Assembly: GCA_025201345.1 (NCBI GenBank)
Contig: JAIXMG010000029.1
Coordinates: 1 to 64,000 of the forward strand
DNA from: Thamnidium elegans
Taxonomy: Eukaryota > Mucoromycota > Mucoromycetes > Mucorales > Mucoraceae
DNA: 64,000 nucleotides
Direction of reading: 5' to 3'
The position numbers and the translations under genes are program-made. How positions within the stretch are numbered: position 1 is the stretch's first letter; the number at the start of each line of letters is the position of its first letter. Positions 1-10,703 of the stretch are shown here, piece by piece. The notes beneath the pieces were generated by a model that made no database searches, was not told the origin of the DNA, and saw nothing but the letters and a program-made list of their open reading frames with translations.

Positions 1-880
1 TTCATATAGTGCATGTAGTCCTAAAAACACGTGATATGCACGTGTTTGTCATGTGTAATTTTTGATTGTTTATATTAGTGTGAATATAATAGTTAGAGAT
101 GTACATCTTTAATGAAATATGCTCAAAATCAATCAAATATTTATCTCCATGTGTTTAATAACATTTACACTTATCTACTTTCTGATATAGCTGTTACTTC
201 ACTTTTCTATTAGTCTTAATCTCTTTTATTTACTTGTGATGTTTGTCTTTTATATTATTATTATTTATATCTATAATTGATGAAACTGCGATTTTAATTT
301 GACACGTTATACTTCTTTCAATATCTAGATGATTGAGATCTAATATTTTTCCCTGCTTAAATTTGACTACTTTGACGCGACATAACTTTTGGTACAAAAA
401 CGATAAAAAATTGAAATAAGTATGAACAAGCATTATTTTTATTATTCAATCGTAATCACAAATAAAAGTGTCGATTTTACGCGTTTTTTTTTTTTATTTA
501 TCTAAAAAAAATCAAATTTTGTTATAAAGTACTCAGTGTCAAACTTCTACTAATCTTGTAAATATCAATACATAAATCCATTTTTATAGGAAAAAACTTC
601 CCAAAAAAAGTAAATATATAGTAGAAACGTTTTTCTATTCATCTAAGCATTTTTTATGCCATGTTTCCTGTGTGGATTTTCGTTAAAATCAAATTAAAGG
701 TGTTAATTGGGTGGTTTTGGCGCTATTTTCGCGAAAAAATGTAAGAATATGCTATGGTAGCTGGTTTTAACGTTAGATATGATAAGAAGAGTAGATTATA
801 GTGCATTCCACTCATTTATGTCTCACAAATAAATCTTCTTTCATAAGTAAACTAAAAAGAAATACCATATAAAAGGTAAA
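1..880. other. AT-rich stretch without a recognised gene
   Basis: I see no coding sequence with recognisable similarity here. The stretch is AT-rich with scattered short T and A runs. One open frame on the minus strand near 230-433 has no domain features. It probably belongs to the transposon-rich flank. Confidence 0.5.
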
Positions 881-1304
881 AGTCTGACAAATAGTGTCAA
901 TTTTGATAGTAATATGTAATATATATATATAAGCCTATTGTGACTGCATCGTCCAGACCTGGACGAACCAGTCACGTATACTGTCTGTCTTGGCTTGCGT
1001 AGGTAATTTTCTGTGTCTTATGTGCTTATATTATTATATGTAATATACTCTGACAAATGCTGTCAATTTTGATAGTATTATGTAATATATATATAAGCCT
1101 ATTGTGACTGCATCGTCCAGACCTGGACGAACCAGTCACATATACTGTCTTGGCCTGCTTAAGTACCTGACATAATATCAGGTAATAGAGTCTGGCAAAT
1201 GCTGTCAATTTTTATTAGTGTTATGTAATTTTATGTAATATACTATATAAGCTTACTGTGACTGCATCGTCCAGACCTGGACAAACCAGTCACATACTGT
1301 CTTG
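881..1304. repeat. Three tandem copies of a hairpin-bearing repeat
   Basis: Copies start near 881, 1049 and 1190. Each reads CTGnCAAATnnTGTCAATTTT, then a TA-rich spacer, then a GC-richer palindromic core. The cores lie at 940-975, 1104-1139 and 1258-1293. Each core has an outer stem GTGACTG/CAGTCAC and an inner stem GTCCAG/CTGGAC separated by 4-nt internal loops. All 13 stem pairs are identical in the three copies, while the internal loop varies (GAAC against AAAC) and the spacer drifts in length. The function is unknown; it could be part of a mobile element or a structured terminus. Confidence 0.8.
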
Positions 1305-1654
1305 TTAAATTTACTAGTAGTAAGGCTATCTTACTATAGCTATAGCTGACAACCATCACTGACTAATTGACGACATTTTTGCTTATAATTGACAACCATC
1401 AGCACCTAAGGACTGCATTGAAAACTTCCTTAAAATGCTCTGTCTAATGCACTTTCCGAGTCCTCAGAACACCCTCTTTCGCATCCATGTAGTGATTACT
1501 TTCAGTCTAGTCATTTTTGGTACCTCTGTCTAATGAATTTCACTTAATACCCCAAACCCCAACCCCAATGCCCTTGGTCCTTTAGGGGGCAACTGGGTCG
1601 CCGGTTAGGCGATCCCTGTTGGCCCGTTTGTTTTCTTATCTGCCCTACCTCTTT

Positions 1655-2000
1655 TCTACTTATGCTTTTTTTTTTTTCTTTTCTTTTTTTTTTTTTTTTT
1701 TTCTACTTATGCTTTTTTTTTATTTTTCTTATTATCCCCATTCTTTTACCCTATCTTATTCTTTTTCTTATTCTCCTATTTATCCCACTTATTTCCCCTC
1801 TTTTACACCCATTTTCAATTTTTACCCCTCCCCATCTCGATTTCACGACCTCATCAATATTACTCCTATGCGCTCCCAGAGCTACAATTGCTCCCAGGTC
1901 GCTACGCTCCCATTCTTCACCCGTTTATATACTCCCTCTCCCAGAAGCTACGCTCCCATTCTCCCCAGGTTTATATAGAAATACCTCCATCTTCCACTTA
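1655..2000 (+). repeat. Polypyrimidine tract
   Basis: The plus strand is overwhelmingly T and C for over 300 bases, with few purines. Near its right end a short unit, GCTACGCTCCCATTCT, occurs twice (about 1900-1960). Open frames here translate to phenylalanine-, proline- and serine-rich strings caused by composition, so no gene is called. Confidence 0.6.
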
Positions 2001-2002
2001 TT

Positions 2003-2235
2003 TCCGTATTTTATCCAGTGTAGCTAGTTCTGGATCAAGACCAATGTTATTACAATATCTCTTATCTCCCATTAATGTTATTGGATTAAAATTTTTATAT
2101 TTTATGTCAGAAGTAGGAACCGTTTTCACTAGAAATGTCCGTATTGATTTCGGTGTTTAATAATAATGTATCGGGATGCATTATTATTGAAATATTAGAT
2201 GTTTTTATTCACAATATGATTATTTATATGTTTTA
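2003..2235. repeat. Dispersed repeat block, copy A (uninterrupted)
   Basis: This block matches 12544-12786 almost base for base, then continues at 13197-13227. Its right end, around the GTTTT at 2230-2234, runs straight into the gypsy-derived sequence starting TATATAAATATCAACC. It is the empty-site version of the locus that carries a solo LTR in copy B. No function is evident; copy A has a short open frame, but copy B does not keep it well. Confidence 0.8.
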
Positions 2236-2568
2236 TATAAATATCAACCTCAAATACGACAGATTATACAGGCTCAAAAGGATAAAGAGCGTTGGGATGC
2301 CTCGTTAAAAAATAATGAAATTCAAACTTTTGTTGAAGGAGATTATGTTATGCTCAGGCATGAATCTAAGAAAAGTCTTGAGTTCAACTGGATGGGTCCG
2401 TACATTGTCCTCAAAACAAATCTTGATTACAATATATATCAAATACAAGAAATTGAAGGAAAGGTTTATAATTCATGGGTTCACACGGATAGATTACATA
2501 TTGCAAAATATGATGGCTCCAAACCAAACAAATCATGGTATATTCCCAGAACGGCTCGTGCAAAATAA
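2227..2568 (+). pseudogene. Relic Ty3/gypsy pol tail: integrase C-terminus with GPY/F module
   Basis: The reading frame runs from about 2227 to a TAA at 2566-2568. It contains LRHESKKSLEFNWMGPY, then EGKVYNSWVHTDRL and SWYIPR. This is the C-terminal GPY/F module of a Ty3/gypsy (Metaviridae-type) integrase. It is colinear with the tail of the full element at 10254-10466 and clearly related to it, but diverged. Everything upstream of this pol segment is missing, so it is a truncated relic. It keeps KDKER-Trp where the full element has KDKER-stop. A purine run, GGAGGGAGG (2599-2607), follows like a polypurine tract. Confidence 0.88.
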
Positions 2569-2610
2569 TTTTTTTTCCTGTGCTGTACTTTTTTTTTTGG
2601 AGGGAGGTAG

Positions 2611-2770
2611 TGTCAGGTTCTCAGACACAAGTGTAACCTCAAATTATTGTTACGTTCGGTTTAATAATAGTTTTATTTCTTTGAGGGAAATAAAGACAGA
2701 GTAGTATAGTTTAAAGAATAAATTATACTTGAGTGAGCACCACGTTATTGTTATTATACTTAGTTTAAAA
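2611..2770 (+). repeat. Probable 3' LTR remnant of the relic gypsy element
   Basis: Immediately after a purine-rich tract, the sequence starts TGTCAGGTTCTCAGACAC, the expected TG start of an LTR directly following a polypurine tract. The right boundary cannot be set from this window because no second copy with both ends is present. The sequence differs from the 141-bp LTR of the full element, so this is a separate subfamily. Confidence 0.45.
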
Positions 2771-3359
2771 TATAAATGTAGGTAACGAACCAGAAGTTAA
2801 AGTAAAGAAAAATAATTTAGATAGAAATAAAATAAGATACAATGAATACAGTCAATAGTTCAAGGGATCAATCAAAGTAAAATATAGAATAAAAGTTGTT
2901 TGTATAATACAGTTGTTGAGTAGATTTTTAATCAGTTGAAAGATAAGTTTTTATTTAGTTATAGGAATTCAGGCTTTTATAGACCTTGTAGTTCCCTTGA
3001 ATTCGAAGATAATAGAATAAAATAATGAAAAAATAATATAGATGAATGGTTTTAGCATTGTATAACATCTAATAACAAAATAATAATACTAAATTTGAGT
3101 CGGAACAAAACATTTTAGTTTTGTTGAACACGACTAAAGAAGTACGATAGTAAAATAATAAAATAAAGTTAATACTAAAATATAATATACTCTGTTTGAA
3201 AGAATATAATTTAGGAAGTTGTTGTCTGAAGTAAAAAAAAATTAAATGGTAGCTGTCATAAAAAATCAGCTCGTAACATTATATTATAAATATTAATTGT
3301 ATACAAAATAAATAAAGATCATCTTTTATTCTCTTAATCAAATCTATTGTATATCCTAT
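2771..3359. other. AT-rich transposon-flank sequence without a gene
   Basis: No gene is recognisable. One small perfect hairpin, AACAAAAC with GTTTTGTT around a 6-nt loop, lies near 3106. The stretch ends at the target-site sequence CTAT in front of the gypsy 5' LTR. Confidence 0.4.
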
Positions 3360-3500
3360 TGTCACAGCTAAAATAGAATAAGCTGTGTACTACTTCAATT
3401 TAGATATAAATTACTTTAAAATATAAACTCAATAAAAAGTTATCTTTTTACCACTATATATTTACAACTAAAAGTATTGTCTATTAAAATAACTCTGACA
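3360..3500 (+). repeat. 5' LTR of the gypsy element
   Basis: It begins TGTCACAGC and ends CTCTGACA, giving a TGTCA/TGACA inverted terminus. It is unusually short at 141 bp. It differs from the 3' LTR only in AAAAAGTTATC versus AAAAGGTCATC. Confidence 0.95.
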
Positions 3501-3502
3501 AT

Positions 3503-3512
3503 TGGTAGCACC
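3503..3512 (+). promoter_or_regulatory. Primer-binding site of the gypsy element
   Basis: TGGTAGCACC lies 2 nt after the 5' LTR. It differs at one position from TGGTAGCGCC, the sequence complementary to the 3' end of initiator tRNA-Met used by yeast Ty elements. Priming by initiator tRNA-Met is therefore likely. This is inferred, because the host tRNA is not in the window. Confidence 0.6.
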
Positions 3513-3547
3513 AGTAGTTAAAAACACAAATTAACTAAGTATCGTGA

Positions 3548-6500
3548 ATGTCATCAGACGACTGTATTCAGAAAGAAATACTGGATCATCCGACACACAT
3601 CATTCAAGAAATAATTAAATCAGCAAAAAGAAAGTTAAAACCAGAAGAGCAAAAGGAATTAGTGGAATTTATAACATCCAGAGGAATTTTAATAGATACA
3701 CCAAAAACATACATAAATTATACAAAATCAGAAAAAGTAACAATATATCAAGGATCAAGAACATTAATAGATCAATTCAAAGTATATAAAAATAAAAATA
3801 AAAACACTGTAATAGAAGAAGATATTGAAATGAATACAGAAAATAATTCAACAACAACAAGTAATAAAACTTTCTCTGAAGAAGAAGTTTTACGTTTAAT
3901 TTCTGCAGCTATACAACAACAGCAGCAACAACCACAACAACATCAACAACAATTCAGTAATCAAGTACGAATTCCTACCCCCCCTACATATGATGGTAGT
4001 AGAGATATTACAAAAATAAATAATTGGTACACTTCGGTGGAACATTATTTAAGTTTTTATAATTTTGAAAGAGCGCGTTGGGTATCCTATGCGATATCAT
4101 TATTAACAGATCATGCTCGATTATGGTACTACCGTATGGCGCAACGATCTTCTCACGATTTATCCGACTGGGAAGTATTTAAAATTAGTATGGATATGGA
4201 ATTCAAACCAAAGTATACATTACAATCAACAAGAGATAGATTATTTGAGTTAAAACAAACTTCATCTGTACAACATTACATTAAAGAATTTCAAGATGTA
4301 TTACTCGAATTAGATATCACAGAAGATGAAGCTATGGATAAGTTTGCAAGAGGATTGAAAGATCGTGCTAGGGCACATATATTACTAAAAGACCCCATTG
4401 ATTTAGAAAGTATGTTTCATTGTGCACGAACGTTTGAGTCTGCCACACAATATGGTAAATCAACAAATAGTTTTAACCCAACAACATCAGCTATCGATGA
4501 TCCCATGGATTTATCGGTTATTGAAATTAAAAAACAAAATCAACTACTTCTAAATTTATTAAAGCAACAACAAGGTTCTAACAACAATAGTTCTGGACAA
4601 AGAAGTAATAATAACTGTTTTTATTGCGATAAGATTGGACATAAAAAGGCTGAATGTAGAAATAAAAAATGGGATGAGGATAGAGGTATTTTTCAATCTA
4701 AACGAAATAATCGTAGTGACTATCGTACACAAAAACCTCGCAATAATTATAATAGTAATACTACTAATAATTACAGCACTAATAATAATAATAACTACCG
4801 AAAACCTAACAATTTTCGTCAGCAGATCAACGCATTATTAGATAGTTATGATCCATTAAGCAATAACACAAATAGTTATCAAACTAATACTAACAATGAT
4901 AACGATAATAAAAACCTAATTGATCTATCATCTTGTGATAATCAAGACTACTACTCTTATCCTATATTGTCACCTAACATTGCGCCGGAAACACATACTT
5001 TGTCATCTGCTGAAAAGTCATTTTTAAACAATGTTGATAATTCATCCAATGCGTTACCTTTATACAAAACTATGGTGGGTGGATCTAATTTCAAAATATT
5101 AATCGACAGTGGTGCCAGTACAAATTATGTACATCCTAAATTACTTTCGCACGCTTTGACAGAAAGGGAAGTTGTCAATCAGGCAGTAGAAACTGCAGAT
5201 GGTAACAAGACGAACATAAACAAAAAAATTACTTTTAGATTATTTTTAGGAAATAACCATGAACACCAAGAAGTAATCACTGCATATGTTTTTGAATCAA
5301 AATTTGATATTATCCTCGGTCGTAACTGGTTGAAAGAAACTAAGCCTAAACCTGACTGGTTTGATGACACATGGGAAGTTACTGATAAAAATACAACTAT
5401 TGTCACCAAAATATATCCTGTATCACCACCAAAAGCATTACATAATATCAATACAATTAATCCACAATTAAAAACAAAGGAGACAACTAATATTGATTAT
5501 CTAGCATCAGCTACGCAAGTAGCTAGATGGCTTAAAAAAGACCAAATAACTGAATGTTTTGTAGTAAATTTTATAGATGAAAGTACAGGTAACCACGCAA
5601 CAATCACACCAATATCACCTATTGATATGAAAGACATTCAACTTGATAAAGAATGGAAAGAAGAATTTGCAAAATTATTTCCTTATGCATTCAAAGGCGA
5701 AATAACTGAATTACCACCGAATAGACATACCAGAGATATAATTGTAACTGACCCTAAAGACGCTCCTCCTATTTTTCACCAACCGTATCGAATGAGTCCT
5801 CTAGAATTAGCGGAACTCAAAAAGCAATTAATGGATTTAGAAGAAAAAGGATTGATAGTACCAACTGCATCACCTTATGGGTTCCCTATTTTATTTGTTC
5901 GAAAAGCAGGATCAAATAACGCTGATGGAACACCAAAATTAAGAATGTGTTGTGATTTTCGCAGTATTAACAAAATTACCATTGCTCAAAGAATACCAAT
6001 ACCAAGAATAGATGAGTGTCTGGATCAATTGCATAACAGTACTTGTTTCTCACAAATTGATTTAATTGGAGCTTTTAATCAAGTTCGTTTATCTGAATCA
6101 GATTCAATGAAAGCAACAATATCGCATCGTTTCGGTCAGCATAGATTTTTAGTTGCCCCTTTTGGATTAAAGAATTCTGGTCCATATTTTCAAGATGTCA
6201 TCAACAAAGTTCTGAAGTCATTCGTAGATAAATTCGTAATAATATATGTTGATGATTTATTAGTATATTCAAAAAATGAAAGTGAACACAAAGAGCATGT
6301 AAAACAGGTTTTACAAAAACTTGATGAAGCTAAATTTGTTATAAATATAAAGAAATCACATTTCAATATGAAAGAACTGACATTTTTAGGTTATCATATA
6401 TCAAAAAATGGTATCTCTCCTTCGCAACAAAAAACAGAAGCTATTGGTTTATGGCCTATTCCCACTAATGTTCAACAAGTACGTCAATTCCTTGGGCTTA

Positions 6501-6790
6501 CCCAATATTATCGCAGATTCATTCCAAAGTTTGCGCATATTGCGTCTCCCCTTACAGATTTAACGGCGGGTACTGGTTATAAAACACGTGCTATAGAATG
6601 GACACCACAATGTCAAAATGCTTTCGATTTATTAAAACAAAAATTGTCCTCTGCTCCAATATTACTTACTCCAGATATGAACAAACCATTCCGAATTGAA
6701 TGTGATAGCTCTGATTTTGCGGCAGGTGCGGTGTTACTTCAACAAGATCAAGATAATAATTGGAAACCATTGGCTTTTGAAAGTAAAAGA
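3548..6790 (+). pseudogene. gag-pol, first part: gag, protease, RT, start of RNase H
   Basis: One continuous frame of about 1080 codons encodes the structural and replication proteins. Visible parts are a Gln-rich segment near residue 125, the gag capsid region (to about 330), a CCHC zinc knuckle CFYCDKIGHKKAEC at about 357, a protease active site DSGAS near 520, and reverse transcriptase with LRMCCDFRSIN and YVDDLLVYS near 900. The RNase H start is PFRIECDSSDFAAGAVL. Gag and pol are fused without a frameshift. The frame is cut after AFESKR by the nested DNA transposon; its apparent C-terminal residues beyond that point are read from the inserted element. It resumes in phase at 8781. Confidence 0.93.
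6783..6790. repeat. Target-site duplication of the nested transposon, left copy
   Basis: GTAAAAGA directly precedes the left terminus at 6791. The same 8 bp directly follow the right terminus at 8773-8780. Removing the element and one copy restores the gypsy reading phase, which fixes the boundaries. Confidence 0.93.
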
Positions 6791-6822
6791 GGGTCATTAT
6801 GTATAAAGGTCTCATATATTTT

Positions 6823-7746
6823 TTAAACCAATTTTTCTATCAAAGTTATAAAGTTATCAATCGATGTTTTCTTTATGCTATTAAATGTGTATAAAGGAAA
6901 AACAAAATTACTATTAGATACTTTTTTATTATTATATATTTTAGAACTAATTTCTAAATTTTTCATGAACCTTGATTTATTTTTATCATAAATTTCATAA
7001 ATATCATTAATATAATTGTCATCAATTTGGCTATTACTGTATTTTATATATATATCATTAAATAATTTTAATGTATTTCTATTATTTAGTTTTATTTTGT
7101 CAAATACACTATCTTGTTTATTCTTATGTATATTTAAATTTAGTTTACTTAGTTTATTTATAACTTTTAAATTTTCGTCGTCTTCATTTAATTTATTATA
7201 CTTTTTTCTTTTTTTATTTGTATAAGTTTTGGGATAATTTTCATTACATAATTCTTCTCCCATTTCAACATCACTTAATGTATTTGACTCCTCATATAAT
7301 TCATCTAATTCATCATCCAAAGTGTTGCTATTATCTAATTTATTTTTACATATATTACATATTTTATTATACTCATCTTCGTCATAATTTTCACAATCTT
7401 TATTTTTACATATATCAGGACAAATACATCCATTTTCATTAATTTCAAATCCACAATCTTCGCATATATTATTATTATTATTATCGTCAATATTAAAATC
7501 TAATGTATTTTCTATATTTGTGTTCTTGCTAATATGATTATATTCTTCATCTTTGTTTTCTTTTGTTTCATAATATATTTCTCGGGAGCACTTATTCTCT
7601 ATGGTTTCATTATTTTTATTTAAATTTTTATAGAATAAATTTTCTTTTTTTAATGTATTAACTCTTAATTCTAATTTTTTTATTTTTAGTATCAAATATA
7701 AATATTTTGATTTTTTAATATTAAAATATAAATTATCTTTATTCAT
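6823..7746 (-). CDS. Companion protein of the Merlin-like element: coiled-coil, Cys-rich, function unknown
   Basis: This is a 307-residue protein I do not recognise. It is Lys- and Asn-rich with a charged N-terminal helix (about 10-45) that looks coiled-coil. A cysteine cluster spans residues 95-133: CEDC, then CIC, then spaced single cysteines, then CNIC. This spacing suits a zinc-binding fold of RING or double-treble-clef type. An acidic stretch (about 140-170), a basic KKRKK motif and a C-terminal helical part follow. The start lies 30 nt after the transposase stop, so both may come from one transcript. A diverged, broken copy at 14.5-15.4 kb keeps the cysteine pattern almost intact, which suggests the core was under selection. 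A role in DNA binding or in the transposition complex is only a guess. Confidence 0.75.
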   Translation of the reverse strand: MNKDNLYFNIKKSKYLYLILKIKKLELRVNTLKKENLFYKNLNKNNETIENKCSREIYYETKENKDEEYNHISKNTNIENTLDFNIDDNNNNNICEDCGFEINENGCICPDICKNKDCENYDEDEYNKICNICKNKLDNSNTLDDELDELYEESNTLSDVEMGEELCNENYPKTYTNKKRKKYNKLNEDDENLKVINKLSKLNLNIHKNKQDSVFDKIKLNNRNTLKLFNDIYIKYSNSQIDDNYINDIYEIYDKNKSRFMKNLEISSKIYNNKKVSNSNFVFPLYTFNSIKKTSIDNFITLIEKLV

Positions 7747-7776
7747 TTATTTTTTTATTATACGTAAATTCAATTT

Positions 7777-8655
7777 TTAATCTTTTAAAAAGTTTTTCCA
7801 AATATTATATTCTCTATTCTTTTTTCTCCATTGATATTCCCTTAAATATAAGACTATGTCCTTTTTATTTCTATTTCTTGGTATAATACTTTGCTTTAGT
7901 CCATTCCATGTTCCTTCTATTGTATTTGTATGGACTCCTGTAACCGGATCTTTAAAATGTTTTTTATGATTAACTGTTTTATGTTTATATCCTATTTTAC
8001 TTAAATTATTATACCCTTTCCAACAATCTGTATATATTGTAGTACCTTTCTTAATGTATTTTTCTATTATTTCATTAATATTTTCTATATTTCTTTCTTC
8101 AATAGGTTCTAAAAATATTTTTTTATTTTCATTTTTAACTTTATTCTTTAATCTACTTCTTTGTATACCTCCAATAACCCATGCACCTTCTACACTATGT
8201 CCTTTATTATATTTTCTCTTCGCTATTTTAGTTTCATCGATTTCAACAATTTCATTTCTTCCTCCTATTTTATTTCTTGGCTTAATAAGTTGCTTATCTT
8301 TTATGTACTTTCTAAATAATTTACTATATCTACTTACTGTATTTTTATCAATTTGTAAACTTGAACTTATAAAAGACGAAGGAGCTTTACCTAAAAATAA
8401 ATATAGTATATGTAATTGAATATTTAATGGTAATCTTAACTTATTAAATATTGTTCCTTTTAATGGTGATAATGCTTTTCTGCATTTATAATATTTACAT
8501 ACGTATAACTTTTTCTTAAAATTTAATTTCATATCATAGTTACATATGCTGCACTTATCAAACTTATTCACATACTTATTTTCTATTAAGTAATTTAATG
8601 CGTTATCTTCATTGTCAAATATATGCTTCAAATTTTGATATGACTCTATAAACAT
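7777..8655 (-). CDS. DDE transposase of the IS1595/Merlin superfamily
   Basis: The 292-residue protein has an N-terminal zinc ribbon (CSIC at 35-38, CKYYKC at 53-58). A helix-turn-helix-like region (about 80-120) and an ISXO2-like catalytic domain follow. The catalytic triad is readable as Asp140 in EIDET, Asp210 in YTDCW and Glu247 in NTIEGTW. Family landmarks KRKYNKGH, WVIGGIQR and VNHKKHF are present, so the frame is intact and may encode an active enzyme. It lies on the strand opposite to the gypsy genes. The length is normal for the family. Confidence 0.93.
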   Translation of the reverse strand: MFIESYQNLKHIFDNEDNALNYLIENKYVNKFDKCSICNYDMKLNFKKKLYVCKYYKCRKALSPLKGTIFNKLRLPLNIQLHILYLFLGKAPSSFISSSLQIDKNTVSRYSKLFRKYIKDKQLIKPRNKIGGRNEIVEIDETKIAKRKYNKGHSVEGAWVIGGIQRSRLKNKVKNENKKIFLEPIEERNIENINEIIEKYIKKGTTIYTDCWKGYNNLSKIGYKHKTVNHKKHFKDPVTGVHTNTIEGTWNGLKQSIIPRNRNKKDIVLYLREYQWRKKNREYNIWKNFLKD

Positions 8656-8780
8656 ATTATATAATGTATTATTCTAAACTATATTTTTTATTTAAAAGGA
8701 AAATCAATTTTATACAAAAAGTAAAATATTCGGTGTTTAAAATTGACCTGAGACTTATATGCATATACATCCGTAAAAGA

Positions 8781-10466
8781 TATAGTAAAGAAGAAAGAGT
8801 ATACCCCGCTCAGGAACGTGAAATGTTAGCCATTCTGATTGCATTAAGAAAATGGAGATGTTTCATTGATGGTAAAGATTATGTTGTATATACTGACCAT
8901 CTCCCACTTAAATATTACAGAGATCAAAAACATCCAGTACCTCGTTTAGTACGATGGATGTCAGAAATAGAATTATATAACCCTAATATTCAATATAAAC
9001 CTGGTAAAGAGAATATTATACCCGATTTATTATCTCGTCGCGATGGACCCGATTGCAATCCTGCATCCACATCAGTACAACCAAAATATTTATATAACTC
9101 TGAAATTAATAATAACAATAATAATACTAAACATTCTTTAAGTAAACCAGTTCAGTCAATCAGGGATGACCCTATTCAAGACTGGCCCTTACAATATTTT
9201 CGTAATGAAAACCAATGGCCTCAACTACTACAGAAAGAACTCCAACAAAACAAAGAAAAATTTATAGTCAAAAATCAACATATATATAAACTAATCAAAA
9301 ATTCAAAAACAAATGAAAGCATGGAATTAAAGTTTATACCTTTTCATCAACGTGCTGATTTTATTAACAATTTCCACATAGCATACGGTCATCTTAGTCA
9401 ACTGTCAATATACCACCAATTAAAAAATAGAATTTGGTGGCCGGGTATACAACAAGATATAATTGAATACTTGAAATCCTGTGCTCAATGTCAACTCGCA
9501 AGTCGTTCGGAAAAGAATATTCACCATTCACCAATGAAACCTCTTGATATTCCTCCTGCTTTTTCGCGTTGGCATCTTGATTTTATAGGAGAATTACCAA
9601 CAACAAAAAATGAAAATAGATGGATACTTGTGGCTGTTGATTATTCGACTAATTGGCCTATTATACGTGCATTAAAAAATGCAACTGGTGATGAAATCGT
9701 ACGATTTATATATGAAGAAATTGTACTAAAATTTGGTAACCCCGTAGAGATCTTTACAGATAGAGGTGCCAACTTTATGTCTAAAGTATTGAAGCAATAC
9801 ATGAATAAAATCAGGTCAAAGCATACCTTTACGAGTGCTTTTCATCCAAGAAGTAATTCAAAGTGTGAAAGACTTAACCAAGTAATCAAGAATATGTTAA
9901 AGAAGTATGTTAATGGTGATGTTCATAGCTGGGACGAATATATTGATACAGTTACGTTTGCTTGCCGTATTCGAAAACATACTACAACGGGATATAGTCC
10001 ATTTTTCCTCGTATATGGTACTCAGCCAAGGATTCCTGGAGACTTTCATAGACCTTATATGAATGATATAACCGAATTTGATGCCAACCTGATAACTGAA
10101 GATGCTTTAACTCGTATTCGTAACCTTAGAGAAGCTAGATTCTTAGCAGAAGAAAATTTACGGAACCAAGGTATAAAGGATAAGGAAAGATAGGATAAAA
10201 TAATAAAGGGTAAAGAAACACAAGTATTTAGTAAAAACGATTTTGTACTATTACGACATGAATCTAAAAAAGGTCTGGAATACAACTGGATGGGACCTTA
10301 TCAAATTATTAACTGCAATCTGGATTTCAATGTCTACCAGATCAAAGAATTAGAAGGAAAAGTTTATAACTCATGGGTACATACAGACCGATTAAAACCA
10401 ATATCAATCAATAATAACAACTTAACAACTAGTTGGTATATTCCACGTATTGCAAGAGCACAATAA
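8781..10466 (+). pseudogene. gag-pol, second part: RNase H remainder and integrase, with internal TAG
   Basis: The frame resumes with YSKEERVYPAQEREMLA (RNase H) and DGKDYVVYTDHLPLK. Integrase follows with an HHCC zinc-binding domain (HIAYGH ... CAQCQLA), and a catalytic core with HLDFIGELP, IFTDRGANF and the glutamate in NSKCERLNQ. The C-terminal GPY/F module is NWMGPY. A TAG at 10191-10193 truncates the protein just before that module; the same frame stays open to TAA at 10464-10466. The relic at 2.2 kb has Trp (TGG) at this place, so a single G-to-A change explains the stop. Confidence 0.92.
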
Positions 10467-10478
10467 CAATGAAACAAC

Positions 10479-10517
<39 letters not shown>

Positions 10518-10690
10518 AAAATTCAATTCAGTCAAATTAATTCAATCAAACAGCAATTTATTATCAAAACAATACTCAAAGATTCTTTACTCTTCATTAT
10601 ATTATCACTCTAACCTAATCTTTTGTATTTTTTTTTTTTTTTTTTTTTTCCTCTGTTATCCAACACTTGACTTTAGACTAGTAAAACTTT

Positions 10691-10703
10691 AGGGAGGGGA
10701 TAT
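10691..10703 (+). promoter_or_regulatory. Polypurine tract of the gypsy element
   Basis: AGGGAGGGGA plus three bases sits directly before the 3' LTR. It is the expected plus-strand primer site. Confidence 0.8.

Larger units (their letters stand above)
6791..8772 (-). mobile_element. Merlin/IS1595-like DNA transposon with two genes
   Basis: The 1982-bp element lies inside the gypsy RNase H region, flanked by the 8-bp duplication GTAAAAGA. Its termini form imperfect 24-bp inverted repeats: GGGTCATTATGTATAAAGGTCTCA at the left against the reverse complement of 8749-8772, matching at 17 of 24 positions, both beginning GG. The transposase belongs to the IS1595/ISXO2-like (Merlin) superfamily, for which 8-9 bp duplications are known. 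It carries a second gene on the same strand 30 nt behind the transposase. It is more AT-rich than the surrounding gypsy sequence. It inserted after the gypsy element did. Confidence 0.92.

Noticed and set aside
1619..2160. Overlapping open frames encoding Phe/Ser/Pro-rich proteins
   Set aside because: They follow from the pyrimidine-rich composition; no start context, domain or conservation between the two repeat copies.
6791..8772. Bacterial contamination or operon, suggested by an IS1595-type transposase and 30-nt gene spacing
   Set aside because: Exact target duplication and restored gypsy frame show it is inserted in fungal DNA; Merlin is a eukaryotic branch of this superfamily.
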